This document shows positions 11,901 through 24,320 of a stretch of DNA of 64,000 nt, piece by piece. Both the position numbers and the translations under genes were made by a program. The notes beneath the pieces are model-generated. The model was not told where the DNA came from, made no database searches, and was given only the letters and a program-made list of their open reading frames with translations. This DNA is from Hippophae tibetana (Eukaryota; Streptophyta; Magnoliopsida; Rosales; Elaeagnaceae): the NCBI GenBank assembly GCA_037013495.1, contig CM072805.1:24744669-24808668 (forward strand). Direction: 5' to 3'. The stretch's first letter is position 1. Each line of letters begins with the position of its first letter.

Positions 11901-14900
11901 GAAGATGGTAGGATGCAAGTGGATCTTCTCCATTAAGTATAAAGCAGATGGGTTAGTTGATCGATACAAGACGAGGCTAGTAACAAAAGGGTATACATAG
12001 AAACATGGTATAGACTATCAGGAAACCTTCTCACCTGTGACTAAACTAAAAATTGTTAGAGTTTTGTTTTCTCTTGCAACAAATTTAGATTGGCCATTGC
12101 ACCAACTTGACGTGAAGAATGCCTTCCTTCATAGTGACCTTGAAGAAAAGATTTATATGGATATCCACCAGGATATATTGTTACATCAGGAAAAGAAACT
12201 GCATGTAGATTACAACGAACATTGTATGGACTAAAACAATCACCTCGAGCATGGTTTGACAGATTGAGTTCAGCAATGAGGAAATATGGGTTTCAACAAA
12301 GCAACTCTGACCACACTCTTTTTCTAAAACATCGATTGGGAAAAATAACAGCCTTTATAGTCTATGTAGACGACATGATCATTACAGGGGATGATAAAGA
12401 AGAAATCTCTAGGCTTCAAGAACAATTATCAAATGAGTTTGAAATGAAGGACTTGGGAGGGCTCAAATACTTCTTAGGCATTGAGGTAACAAGATCAAAA
12501 CAAGGTATATGTATTTCCTAAAGGAAATATACTCTAGACCTACTGGCAGAGGCAGGATTACTAGATTGTAAACCTATCGATATTTCGATGGTTCAAAATC
12601 ATAAACTTGGAGAATATGTGGACCAAGTACTAATAGATAAACAAAGATATCAACGGTTAGTAGGTAAACTCGTTATATTTATCTCATACTTGACCTGAGA
12701 TTGCTTATGTTGTGAGTGTCGTGAGTCAGTTTATGCACTGCCTAAGTGAAGACTATATGGATACCGTCATGCGAATACTTCGTTATTTAAAATCATCTCC
12801 TGTGAAAGGACTTATGTTTTCAAAGAATGGTCAATTGGAAGTCGTTGGATATACAGATTCAGACTGGGTAGGAAATATCAAGGATAAGAAATCTACTGTT
12901 GGGTACTTTATTTTTATGGAGGGCAATCTTGTTACATGGAGGAGCAAGAAGCAAAAGGTAGTTGCCTTATCTAGTACTGAAGCTGAATTTCGAGGAATGT
13001 TCAAGGGAATATGTGAGCTGCTTTGGTTGATAAAACTTCTAACTGAGATTGGTGTTGCTCCTAACTCTGAAATGAACTTATTTTGTGATAACAAAGCAGC
13101 CATTGCTATCTCCCACAATCCAGTTCAACATGATCGCACGAAGCACGTTGAAGTGGATCGGAACTTCATCAAATAGAATCTTGAAGAAAAAATTATTTAG
13201 CTTTCATTTGTTAAATCAGAAGATCAATTGGTTGATATACTCATAAAATCTGTCTTGAAAGAACTTTTACAACTCACTTGACAAGTTGAGCATAAGAGAC
13301 ATATATGCACCAACTTGAGGGGAGTGTTGGTGTGTGTTGTGGTGCATGTTGCAACAGTAGCAGACACCAATGTTTAGTGGAACAAGGAATGACAGACAAT
13401 AATATTAGTGGAGCCGTAAAACATGGAGGTGCAGCAACTAGGGTTAGGTTTTAGTTTTCGTTTTTCTTAATATACATAGACTAAAACTCTTGTACAAAAA
13501 TAAAACAGAAATGATATGAAATATATATAATAATTATCAGAGAAACATAATATTTGTCATGGATGTCAAATTTTGTAAGGAAACAAATTGGAAAAGAAAA
13601 ATGAAGTAAAATTTAGTAGTTAAAAGAGCTGAAAACTTTTATTGTACTTGGTTTCTTGAGGAGAGTAATTGAGTAAAAGAATCTATACCAAAAAGAAATT
13701 CTTTTGTTTAGGTCCCCAGGAAACTTTCAAGGAAAAGTTAAAATATTTTCTATTTATTCAAAAATTGTAGTTAATCAAAATTTTAACATCCTAAGTAATT
13801 ATTTAAGTAAAAACTCATACATAAATAATATAGTTATTATGATCTTGAATTAACATGGAGCAATGCCTTTGAAACATAATCTTGCATATTCATCCTTCTC
13901 TACTTTCCTAAAAAACATTAAAAAGGAAAAAAAGAAGCAAAAACTGTAAAATGTATAAGAATCACAATGGACAAGTGACTCATAAATATTTTAATACGGA
14001 AAGGTCTCAAATAACGAAAGATAATGAAAATTGTGAATAAAGATGAACCACAGTTATCATACATATTGGATGGAAGATACAAGATAGATTGAATAATAAC
14101 TAAGAAATATATACAAAAACCCACAAATACATCATAGAACCAGAGCTTTGGAGAAAAACTTAGAAAGAATTCCCTTTAGGCACCCTCTGCCTTGAAACTC
14201 CATGGTTAGTTTCCTATTGCAGTCAGAGCTTGATAAGCTTTGTCAAAGATTAGGGGAAGAGAGAGATGGAGTGATGGTCTGACCCTTGAGAGGGAGAGAT
14301 GGAGTGATGATCTTGACTCTTGAGATGGGGAGATGGATAGAGACGTGTTGACATGAGAGAATGAGGAGAGGGAGAGAGAGAGTGAGAGATGGAAGTTGGG
14401 AGTAGATAGAGGGCTAAAGGCGAGCTTTAAGCCAAATAAAGTTTTCTTTTAGAAAAATTGATTTTCTGTTCGTTCCTGAGAAAATATGATAGATTTTTTT
14501 TAACGTTTTCCCACTATTTTCTCAACATATTTTTTTTTACCCTTTATTCCAAATTATTAGAAAACCACCCCGGCCCCCCAAACAAACAAAAAAAAAATCT
14601 CCTCTCTTATTTAATCCACAAAATCCGTGGTCGAAATGTCCCTTAAGAGTATAAGAAGACCAAACCTTTTTAGAATCGAGGGCTTGATAAGGATGTTCCT
14701 ACTACTGAAAAAATAAAGGCGTTTGAATTCTGAGACTTTTTATGGGTATGCACCTTCAAAGTGAAAACAATTTGTCAGTATTATAGTAATACTTGCTATG
14801 TTAATAAGTTATACCTTATGTGTCTGTTGAATTTGAGTGCAGTCTATATCTTGCAATAGCAAATTTCCTGCTCCTCCTACCTTCATTCACTGTCATGCAT

Positions 14901-17041
14901 ACATACACACCTGTGTAGAAAGAATTATATAAGTTGTATTTAATTTTTTCATGTGAGATAAAAAAATAGTATTTCTGATTCCACTATTCTTTCATGGATC
15001 CAGAAATGCTTACAATATGGTGCTGCACAAGTTTGGCGATAAGCTGTATTCAGGGCTGGTTATTACCATGACCAGTCATCTCAAAGGAATGGCAAAATCC
15101 ATAGAAGCTGCTCAGGGAGGTTTGTTTCTTGAAGAACTGAATAAGAAATGGAACGATCATAACAAGGCTTTGCAAATGATTCGTGATATACTGATGTACA
15201 TGGACAGGACTTACATCCCAAGCACACAGAAAACACCTGTTCATGAACTTGGGCTGAACCTTTGGAGGGACAATATTGTGCACTACAATACAATTCAGGC
15301 AAGGCTTATTGCTACGCTCCTTCAACTAATACTTATGGAAAGAACTGGAGAAGTTATTAATAGGGGATTGATGAGAAATATAGTTAAGATGCTGATGGAT
15401 TTAGGCCCTTCTGTTTATCAAGAAGACTTCGAGAAACCTTTTTTGGAGGTTTCAGCTGAGTTTTACAGGGGCGAATCTCAAGGGTTTATTGAGTGTTGTG
15501 ATTGTGGGGACTATCTAAAGAAGGCTGAGAGACGTTTAAACGAGGAACTGGATAGGGTGTCACATTATTTGGATGTAAAGAGTGAAGCCAAGATAACTAA
15601 TGTGGTAGAGAGAGAGATGATTACAAATCACATGCTGAGATTAGTACACATGGAGAATTCAGGTCTGGTGAATATGCTTCTTGATGATAAGTACGAAGAT
15701 CTTGGAAGAATGTACTGCTTGTTCCGCCGAGTGCCGAATGGTCTTTCTACCTTACGTGAAGTAATGACTTCTCACATCAGGGAAACAGGTAAACAGCTTG
15801 TTAGTGATCCTGAAAGGTCCAAGGATCCAGTGGAGTTTGTCCAGAGACTCTTGGATGAGAAAGATAAGTATGATAAAATCATTAGTACCTCATTCAACAA
15901 TGACAAAACATTTCAGAACGCTTTAAATTCCTCTTTTGAGTATTTCATTAATTTGAACCCACGTTCACCCGAGTTCATCTCTTTGTTTGTTGATGATAAA
16001 CTCCGTAAAGGTCTGAAGGAGGTTAATGAGGATGATGTAGAAATTATTCTTGACAAGGTGATGATGCTGTTCCGCTTCTTGCAAGAGAAAGATGTCTTTG
16101 AAAAATATTACAAGCAACATCTTGCAAAGAGGCTTTTGTCTGGTAAAACTGTTTCTGATGATGCAGAGAGAAGCTTGATAGTTAAGCTAAAGACAGAATG
16201 TGGTTACCAATTTACTTCAAAATTGGAGGGCATGTTTACTGACATGAAAACCTCTCAGGATACCATGCAAGGGTTTTACTCAAGTCACCCTGAGCTGGCT
16301 GGTGGCCCTACCTTAACTGTACAAGTTCTTACTACAGGATCTTGGCCAACTCAGTCTAGTGTTACATGCAACCTTCCAGCAGAAATGTCTGCACTTTGTG
16401 AGAAGTTCAGATCATATTACCTTGGGACCCATACTGGTCGGAGATTGTCCTGGCAAACAAACATGGGCACAGCAGATATAAAGGCCACTTTTGGGAAGGG
16501 CCAGAAACATGAATTGAATGTTTCTACTTACCAAATGTGTGTCTTAATGCTATTTAACAACGATGATCGCCTTAGCTACAAGGAGATTGAGCAGGCAACA
16601 GAAATTCCAACCTCAGATTTGAAAAGGTGTCTACAATCTTTGGCATGTGTAAAGGGAAAGAACATTCTCCGTAAAGAGCCTATGAGTAAAGACATTGACG
16701 AGGATGATGGATTTTTTGTTAATGATAAGTTTGCAAGCAAATTCTATAAGGTGAAGATAGGAACTGTGGTTGCGCAAAAAGAATCAGAACCTGAAAAGCA
16801 TGAAACCCGTCAAAGAGTGGAGGAGGACAGGAAGCCTCAGATTGAAGCTGCGATAGTTAGGATCATGAAAGCAAGGAAGACTCTAGACCATAACAATGTA
16901 ATAGCTGAGGTCACAAAGCAGTTGCAATCGCGTTTCCTAGCCAATCCGATAGAGATTAAGAAACGCATCGAGTCTCTTATTGAGAGGGAATTTTTGGAGA
17001 GAGACTTTACAGACAGAAAATTGTATCGGTACCTTGCTTAA
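7204..17041 (+). CDS. CUL3A: Cullin-3 (CUL3A type), two exons
   Basis: This is the scaffold of CRL3 ubiquitin ligases. It binds BTB-domain substrate adaptors through its N-terminus and the RBX1 RING protein through its C-terminal cullin domain, in nucleus and cytosol. The predicted exons are 7204-7364 and 15004-17041. The junction splits an Arg codon, giving EELY-R-NAYNM as in plant CUL3. The joined protein is 732 aa, the usual plant length. The N-terminal [17 protein letters not shown] motif is the BTB-adaptor-binding extension typical of CUL3. The C-terminal winged-helix segment has the neddylation context IVRIMKARK, with the acceptor Lys near residue 676, and the protein ends LYRYLA. The 7.6 kb intron holds a complete-length copia element (7781-13559) in the same orientation. 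The reading frame is intact and no lesion is visible. Arabidopsis CUL3 genes also have two exons. Confidence 0.96.
7781..8033 (+). repeat. Left LTR of the copia element
   Basis: The repeat matches 13325-13559 along its length, with TG...CA ends. It differs by carrying an expanded TTTTCG hexamer run (about 7911-7938), where the right LTR has only one or two units. Confidence 0.9.
8034..8045 (+). other. Primer-binding site of the copia element
   Basis: TGGTATCAGAGC sits directly after the left LTR. It is complementary to the 3' end of initiator tRNA-Met, the usual primer of plant copia elements. The identical site follows the LTR of the second element, at 46290-46301. Confidence 0.88.
8208..8440 (-). 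pseudogene. Captured alpha-tubulin exon fragment inside the copia element
   Basis: The minus strand encodes about 78 residues that are unmistakably alpha-tubulin. The segment runs from [19 protein letters not shown] through [27 protein letters not shown] and [18 protein letters not shown] to RFDG, corresponding to roughly residues 168-245 of alpha-tubulin. It lies in antisense between the primer-binding site and gag of the copia element, a place where such elements normally have only leader. No tubulin sequence is visible on either side. I read it as a host exon carried by the element (transduction). Full-length tubulin is about 450 aa, so this is a fragment only. Confidence 0.88.
8441..8870. 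other. GC-richer leader segment of the copia element
   Basis: This is the least AT-rich stretch in the neighbourhood. It contains loose direct repeats built on TCGTTGGAG/TCATTGGGG and on GAAGAAGA-GCGCCGCTC, and overlapping plus-strand frames (8528-8770 and 8554-8850) with no family resemblance. It may be another captured host segment or an unusual retroelement leader. It is followed by a (TA)n run at 8883-8910. Confidence 0.45.
13325..13559 (+). repeat. Right LTR of the copia element
   Basis: It starts TGTTGGTGTG after a purine-rich tract (CTTGAGGGGAG) and ends TTTGTCA. It is followed by TGGAT, close to the TAGAT preceding the left LTR. Confidence 0.9.
13560..15003 (+). other. 3' part of the CUL3A intron
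   Basis: This is intron sequence downstream of the copia insertion. A purine-rich low-complexity stretch at about 14245-14400 is built from GGGAGAGATGGAGTGATG-like units. The acceptor is ...GGATCCAG at 15003. Short open frames here have no family resemblance. Confidence 0.6.
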
Positions 17042-18218
17042 AGATAATTGGTTTTGCTATATTTGGCATGACACATTGTACCTTATGTAGGTGATGGAAT
17101 ATTGTTTTGATGCCTCCAAGCGTCATTCATTTGGATTGATATTCATTTGTTGCTGATTTCATTGTTGTCTTTGACCTCAACTGGATGCCAATTTATATAC
17201 ATTTCTTCCGATTCACCAAACCGTAACGATAGTGAAGCTTTAGCAGGTAAAGCATTGGAAAGGTAATGAAGTGACGAATTTAAGATTTACTTACTGGAAG
17301 GGGCAACATATATTGAGTAAAAAATATTACTAGTCATTTTTCAGGTAGTATTTATTTTTAAATATAATTTTAGTAAAGCTATGTTTAAATTATTAAGTGT
17401 TAATGATACGATGATTGTTAAAAGTTTTTATTATTTAAAAATCAGGTGAGATATTTATACTTTATAAATTAATTTTTTTATAATTTTATAAATATTATAT
17501 AAAAAAAATATTTATTGAAAGTTGAGATTAGATGTGTCCCTCCAGAGCAGTAGATACATCCACCCCTGCATGTGACTGTAGCGAACAGCTTGAAAATCTT
17601 TTGAGCCATATAGAGGCAGGTTTTGTCTTTCTTATATTAATCACAGCTGCCTTGAAAACTGATCTAGAACGTTGCTATTCTGTAAAACAAGTTTTTTTTT
17701 TTAATAAACAGTACATCATTAGTAAAGCTTTAAATCCAGGTTTGCAATATGAACTGCAAATCAGACATCGCCTTGAGGGTTTTTTTTTCTTTCTTCATTT
17801 TTTGTTTTCATTTGTAATATCAAGTAATGCATACTACGCGTTGGAGTGAGAAAGACAAAGACGAATTCAAGTAAGAATGACAAAATAAAAAATAAAACAT
17901 TGACTATGTGTATTTATCTGTATATGTATCCATCCGGTCTTCGAGGCCTTGCTACCTTGTCTTTGTCCTTTGGGTTCTTGGGGACTAAATATCCTCCTTA
18001 TCCTACTGAGAGCTCCTCTTTATTTCTCCTTTGACAATTTATTGATAATAATGTTGACGAAGTGAAACGTCGACTACTATAATTTGTTAATAGAAGGTCA
18101 ATAACATGTAAATATGTGAATTAATATTAGTATGCTAAAAGTTTAGACAAAAATATTTTTATTATTTAAATAATATTTGTGTGATTTTAACTGAAAACTT
18201 GAAGTTGAACTAGGGATG
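17042..18218. other. CUL3A 3' flank and intergenic DNA
   Basis: 17042 to about 17240 is probably the CUL3A 3' UTR. About 17270-17590 contains words common in plant dispersed repeats, such as GGAAGGGGCAACA near its start and CCCTCCAGAGCAGTAGATAC near its end, and may be a degraded repeat copy. I could not define its termini. No gene is supported. Confidence 0.35.
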
Positions 18219-20150
18219 TGTTAAGTATTAATAACTATTGTTAAGGATATAATGCAATGCACTAATGCTTAAGACTCATCAATGTAACAAACTAATGCTC
18301 AAGACTCCGTTCAAGCCAACGTGCCCAACGTGGCTATCATAACAGAAAATCAGTTAGCATTTTCAAGCAAGCACATGGGACTACTCTTCTAAGCAAAAGT
18401 TACAAGCACATGTCACCTTTTACATTTTTAACTTGTATTTCGAATTCTCGGTATGCTAAAGTGATAGTACAATACGTAGTACATTACTGATACATTACAA
18501 TAACAAGTTTGTTTTGCTTTGCTACTAAGTAATTGCAACAGTATAAATAGATGTACAAGTTATAAGTTGGACTATAATGAACAATTAATGAAATAGTATT
18601 ATTCATTATCTTCTTTCTCTTGCCATTATTATTTTCATTTTCTTTCCTAATGCTTTCTCTTTCTCTTTTGGTGCTCTTGTTTTGTTTCCTTATCAAACAA
18701 TTCAACTTTTATGCATTCTTCTCATAGTATCATAACTTAGCTTCTCTAAAATAAACGAAATTTAATCAATGGAAGATCTTAGTCAAACGAGAGGTCATTC
18801 CTCTAATCAAATCAGTTCATCTAATCTATTTGATAGATATGTAGTTATTTTTAACGATCAAATCTCCACAATAAAGTTAAATCATGCTAATTACATGATT
18901 TGAAATAAACAAATAATTAGAATTTTGAAGAATTATGAACTTGAAGATTTTGTTATAGGAAGAAAGAAATGTCCTTTGATAATTCTTGACAATGGAGTTG
19001 TTAATAAAGATTATATGTTTTGGTGTCATCGAGATCAAATGATAGCATTCTTGATGATTGTTTCTATGAATGATGATCTAATCAAAAAGGTTTCTAATTA
19101 TGATACATCAACAAAAAATTGGTGTGCTTTGGAGAACTCTTTCACCATTGATTTTTAAGCTTAAATTTTTCAGATCAAATTTAAATTGAGCAATATCAAG
19201 AAAAAAACAATATTTTAGAGTATGTTGCCAAAATCAAAGAGATAGTATGATTGCTAGCCAAAGCTGGTTATTCTATACATGGAGAAGATTAGGTACATGC
19301 GATCCTTAATGGATTGGACTATGATTATGATATGGTCTTAGCAACATTTCAAAGTAAAATTTAGTCCATTATAATTAGATAAATCAAGCTTTGCTTCTCA
19401 ACAGAGAAAAGAGAAAAAAGAATTGAGAATAATGAAATTTTTGCAAACAATTTAATGTTGCCTTCAATTGATTTTGTTAATAAAATTGGTCAAAACAAAG
19501 GCAATGCATTTTTTGGTAATTCAACTCGGATCATTTTTCTAATGCTAATGCAAATGTTGCTAAATCCAAACCTCAAACTCCAATTAACTTTTCTAATAAT
19601 GAGAGCACAAGTCAATGCACTTTATTAAGGTAAAGGATGTGGTAGAGGATACAACAATAATGTACGCCATGCTTGTGAACTGTATGGCAAGATATACCAT
19701 CTAGTTTTACGTTACTGATATAGATTTGATTATAATTATCAACCACCAACATATAACCATAATTTTATAGCTTCTTCCAATGAAGGAAAAACACAAACTC
19801 AACAAAATTCCTCTACTTTTACCTCTAACAAGCCTTTGTTATATTGATTCAGGAGAAACTTACCATGTCACAGTTGATCCAAGTTTTATTGTTGCAAAGA
19901 TAGACTACAAAGGCAATGAGCAATTGCATATTGGAAATGGTGTTGGTATGCTCATATCTCACACTTGGCTAGACTTTGCTAGTTAAGTTGCAAGGTCTTG
20001 CATGTTCTGGTCGCTTACCACAAAGTGCATCAAATGTTCTCTAGTCAAAATTGGATCTATTGTTTTCTTATGCCAGGTTGCCATAGATAAGATACTAAAG
20101 TACCACATTTATTGCATGAGTGAGGTGTCTCAAGTCACTAGAGTTGTGTG
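18219..20150 (+). mobile_element. Ty1/copia fossil: left LTR plus gag-protease remains
   Basis: A possible left LTR runs 18219-18724. It starts TGTTAAG, has a TATAAATAG box near 18543 and ends TTCTCA, followed by a site resembling the tRNA-Met primer-binding site (AGTATCATAACTTAGC). Downstream frames read like copia gag of the UBN2 type: 'NHANYMIW' and 'IIRILKNYELEDFV' near 18880-18960, 'SNYDTSTKNWCALE' near 19095-19140, and a glycine-rich segment before the protease. A protease-like 'YIDSGETYHVTVD' lies near 19840-19880. The fossil is broken in many places and truncated before integrase, and no right LTR was found. It looks old and belongs to a different family from the two elements at 7.8 and 46.1 kb. 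Confidence 0.6.
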
Positions 20151-20288
20151 CTTTTACATGTAGAAAACCAAAGATATGTCATGTAAAATCCACTTGACAA
20201 AATAATCATGCTTTATTAGACAATAGATATAAAAAAAGTAACTAAAGTTTATTAATTATGATCAAATTATCAAAATGTATAAAAGTTC

Positions 20289-21207
20289 CACTACTATAAA
20301 AAGGGTATTAAAATCGGTTCGTTTAACCGATTTTAAATTTTTAATTTTTTACAAAATTTACTCATTTTCTATTATACTCAAATTAAAACCTGTATTCGAT
20401 CACTAAATAATAGCAGAGAAAAAAAATTTGTTTAATAAATAGTTTAAATAATACAAATAATTGAAAAATAAAATATTAATTAATAGTAGAAAAATTACCA
20501 TGGTGTTGTTTTATATTATTCAAGATCATCATATTCTTCTCCTGATGTTATAATACAAACCTACATATATAATACAAAAATTTATACACATAATAACAAA
20601 AAAATATGAATAATAAGTGCGTAGGATTAATAGAAAAACTTACAAGAGTAAATGAAGTGACAAAATGAAGAAAAAATAGTGTTTTGTAAGTGAGAAATAG
20701 ATATAATTTTTTTTGAATATTTTGTTAAAAAATATAGGGGATCTAAAATATTAGTTAGAGAGGAGGAAAACTCACTAATCGACGCTGAAATTGGTGGTCG
20801 TAGGTGGCCGAAAAATAAGATAGAGTAGAGGAAAAGTGGAGGAAGATTTAGGTTTATGAGAGTTATGCAACACTTGGAATAATTTCTGTCTAGGAAAGAA
20901 AGAAGAAAAAACAATTTATCTACGTGTGTAGCGTCGGTTCTACATGTCAACCAACGCTATCCACATAGGATGTAGCATCGGTTTCAAGTGTCAAATCGAC
21001 GCTACACGTGAACGTAGCGTCAGTTCCAAGTGTCAACTGACGCTACGCTACGTGGATAGTGTCGGTTGACCACGTCAACCGACTATACTATGCTACATTA
21101 CGTAGTGTCAGTTCTACACCGAATTGACTTTAAATTTATTATAAGTTAGTTTTTTTTTTCAAAAATCGAATTTATATATCGACTTAAATACCCCTTTTGT
21201 AATAGTG
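20289..21207 (-). mobile_element. CACTA (En/Spm)-type non-autonomous element, copy A
   Basis: The left end is CACTACTATAAAAAGGG. The right end, reverse-complemented, is CACTATTACAAAAGGGG, so the termini are CACTA-type inverted repeats. The flanking triplets are TTC and ATC, an imperfect 3-bp duplication. Subterminal palindromic units (about 20925-21110) repeat the pattern GTAGCGTCGGTT...AACCGACGCTAC. A hairpin TAAAATCGGTT/AACCGATTTTA lies just inside the left end (about 20308-20334). The minus strand carries a 107-codon open frame (20627-20950) that is similar to one in the inverted copy at 58335-59252. No transposase is present. It is 919 bp, against 918 bp for the other copy. Confidence 0.82.
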
Positions 21208-22157
21208 ATCACTAGTATTTGGATTGTGCATTATAAGTCTACGAACTATTAAAATGTTGACCATAAATCTAAAATTTAAAAAAATGTCATAAATAGAACA
21301 CGTGAACACATATGTAAATAATTTTTTAGTTGCAATACATTCCCTAAATCAATAACTCAAAAAATATTAATTTACATAGATTTGAATAAATAGAAAATAA
21401 AAAAAACACATATATCTGTTTATATGCTTCATTTATAACATTTTTTTTAAGTTTTTAAGTTTTAATATATTTTTTAATAATTAATGAAATTGTAATATTT
21501 TATTTTAAATTAATAAATTTTTATATATTTTGATCATAATTAATAGAATATTTGTATCTTTACTTCATAAAGTTTCATATTTACAAGAATAATAACTAAT
21601 GGAGTGAGTCTTTAGAAGAATAAAACAACATATATCTTTTTTTAAAACAAATGAACCAACATGTTCAATAAGAGGCTTAAGTTGGTTCGGACTCAATAAA
21701 TCCTAAGCAACACATTTTATTAATACTTTATTGTCATGATATTAGTTGTCAATGTGTTTGCACGTGAAACTAACATTTATAATTGTAATTACTTTAAATT
21801 AGAGATTAATTCAAGTTAACTATTAGTTATTTGGAATATATAAATAATTATGGAATGTAAATTGAAACAAAATATATGTTTTTTTGTAACATCAATGTAT
21901 TAGTTCTCTCACTATCAAACGCAGACAATAAACCTGGTAAATCAATAATAACATTAAATCAAAAAATTATTGAAATTTTTATATAAATGTTAAAATTTGA
22001 TTATTGATTAACAAGAGAAAATATATTTTTAATTTATTTTTTAGTTTCGTTGTGTTTAAATTTTTGTTCATATAATTTTTTGAATGTTTTTAGATAAAAT
22101 TATGATAAAACGTTTTTAACTTAGAACGTAATTTTGGATAAAAATACCTTCATTTAG

Positions 22158-22223
<66 letters not shown>

Positions 22224-22358
22224 TTCCTGATGGGGATTGGACTTCTGATTCGAGTTAGGTTAAACAAGCTAAAGCTCAACGACTTCGTGTTCAAAAGAGT
22301 ACAGCGTATTTGTGGTAGTTCGGCGCAGTCACTCCGAGTAGTACGAGCGAAACAAACA
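21208..22358. other. Intergenic DNA upstream of the HGH1-like gene
   Basis: The region is AT-rich with no supported gene. It contains a pure ATT trinucleotide microsatellite at about 22157-22224. The leader of the HGH1-like gene probably begins shortly after it, where base composition changes near 22230. Confidence 0.5.
22157..22224 (+). repeat. (ATT)n microsatellite
   Basis: This is an uninterrupted run of about 22 ATT units. It lies about 135 bp upstream of the HGH1-like start codon, so it may fall in the promoter. Confidence 0.95.
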
Positions 22359-24264
22359 ATGGCGACCGAACTGGAAGAGCTTGTGGGCTTTCTGTCCTCT
22401 TCATCTCCTCAGGTTTGTACTTTCCGTTTTCTTACCCGCGCCGTATGTTAAAAACTCGGAAGTTCTTCGACTGAACAAGTACTCGAAATTTCTAGTAGAT
22501 TTTGATGCTTGAATATAATTCCAATTCCTTTGGCATTGTTTTTGATATCTAGTAGCTGAAGACAACAAAACTGTAAGCGTGAAAATTTAGGATGGAAACG
22601 TCAAATTTAGTGTTTGATGAACATTTTAATTTCCTATTTCTAAATTCTTAAATTGGGTATTTTGATAACTCATTTCCTGTTTCTATTAATTCAGTTTTGA
22701 AATTGAGACAAATTTTGAAAATTTTAAAAGTTAGTTTTAGAATAGAAATTCTGTTTTTTTTCCTCTAATTTTTATATAACCAAGCTTCTCTTTTAACTCT
22801 CTAAAGCATATGATTTTTGTGTTATAAAAGAAAATATATGCAATGCCATTTTTAACGCACAAAATACATGTTGTTGGGAGATTATCTGATTTAGAGAGAG
22901 ATGGTAGGGAATGAGAATTCCTTGGCCTTGGTTAGGCACCAGTTTTATATATATATAAGACATTATATGTACATGTGTTAATTACATAGGGGTATACGTT
23001 TCAGCGTGTCAGAAATACATGAGTAAGCATAAATTAACTAAGGCTCAACCATGTTGAGGGATCGAATATATGGTCGGTTCTTGAACGTTTTAGAATGTTC
23101 TAGACTTGTGAGGATGCTTGTAGAATCAATCTTCAAGGCTAGGATACCTCAAGGCTTAAGTAATGTCTCAAGGCTAGGGTGTATCAAAGCTTGGGCACAA
23201 TGTCTCAAGGCTAGGACATCTTAAGGCTTAGGCACAATTTCTCAAGGCTAGGGCACATCAAGGCTTGGATAGATGTCTCAAGGTTAGGATTCTACAAAGG
23301 TTGGGCAGCAGATCATTCCTTATGCCCAAACATCAAGTTTCCCTATTCTGTTAACTCAATTCCTGAACTTTGGTAGAAGTGTAAAAGGCTCGACACATTG
23401 AATCGAAAAAGGAGCCTATGCATTATAAGAATAGGAATAGGATCAACATGCTCATGCATGACGTTGAGCTCTTTCTCAATAGTCATATATGAGAGGTGCT
23501 GGACATAATAATAGTCCACATGGTATGGAGCCATATCTTTGTACAAAGCCACACTCTCAATTTCATCTTGGGTTAAGTCTTAATGTGTGTTTTCCCCAAA
23601 TCTTGAGCAATTAAAGGAGTTGTCTGTTGGCTCGACGAGAATGGGCTCTTCAATAACAATACTCAGGTTTCTTTTCTTTTTAGCTTGAGTTGGAGGATCA
23701 TGATTGTCTTTGCCCAAGCTCGCTTTTCCCTTTTTTTTATCTTCCTATAGTGATCGTGCATAGAGATATAGTAAGTAAATCAGCTCGTACTTTAATGCGA
23801 GCATTTTACCTGGTATGTGACTGAGGTCATAAGTTCATGTTTTAACGTGAGCGCTCTATCTGGTTCTTTACTAAGGTGATTAATTCATACTTTAATGCGA
23901 GCGTTCTACCTAGTTCTTTACTAAGGTGATCAGCTCGCGTTAAAATGCAAGCGCTCTACCTTATATGTGATCGAGGTGATCAGCTCATGCTTTAACACGA
24001 GGGCTCTACTTGGTTTTTTTACCGAGGTGATTAACTTATGCTTTAATGCGAGCGCTCTACCTGGTGTTGGATCGAGGTGATTAACTCATGCTTTAATGCG
24101 AGTACTCTATTTGGTTCTTTACCAAAGTGACGAGCTCGTGCTTTAAGGCGAGTGTTTTACCTACGGTAGGCGTCAAAATATAAGGGGATAATCTGATTTA
24201 GAAAGAGAAACTAGAGAGATGTTAAGAAATGAGAATCTCTAGGCTTTGGTTAGACATCAGATTC

Positions 24265-24320
<56 letters not shown>

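Larger units (their letters stand above)
7781..13559 (+). mobile_element. Ty1/copia LTR retrotransposon in the CUL3A intron
   Basis: This is a fossil copia element in the same orientation as CUL3A. The LTRs are at 7781-8033 and 13325-13559, each starting TGTTGGTGTG and ending in TTTATCA or TTTGTCA. The flanking 5-mers TAGAT (left) and TGGAT (right) form a near-perfect target duplication. A primer-binding site (TGGTATCAGAGC) follows the left LTR, and a polypurine tract precedes the right one. Coding parts follow the copia order: gag with a CX2CX4HX4C zinc knuckle (about 9820-9870), protease (NSGATDHM near 10057), integrase, reverse transcriptase and RNase H. The element is broken, with several interruptions. 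The two LTRs have visibly diverged, so the insertion is not recent. A related element lies at 46088-49250. Confidence 0.93.

Noticed and set aside
17532-17849. A 105-codon open frame downstream of CUL3A
   Set aside because: No family resemblance, no splice context, and low-complexity phenylalanine runs from poly-T. It is probably part of a dispersed repeat or 3' flank.
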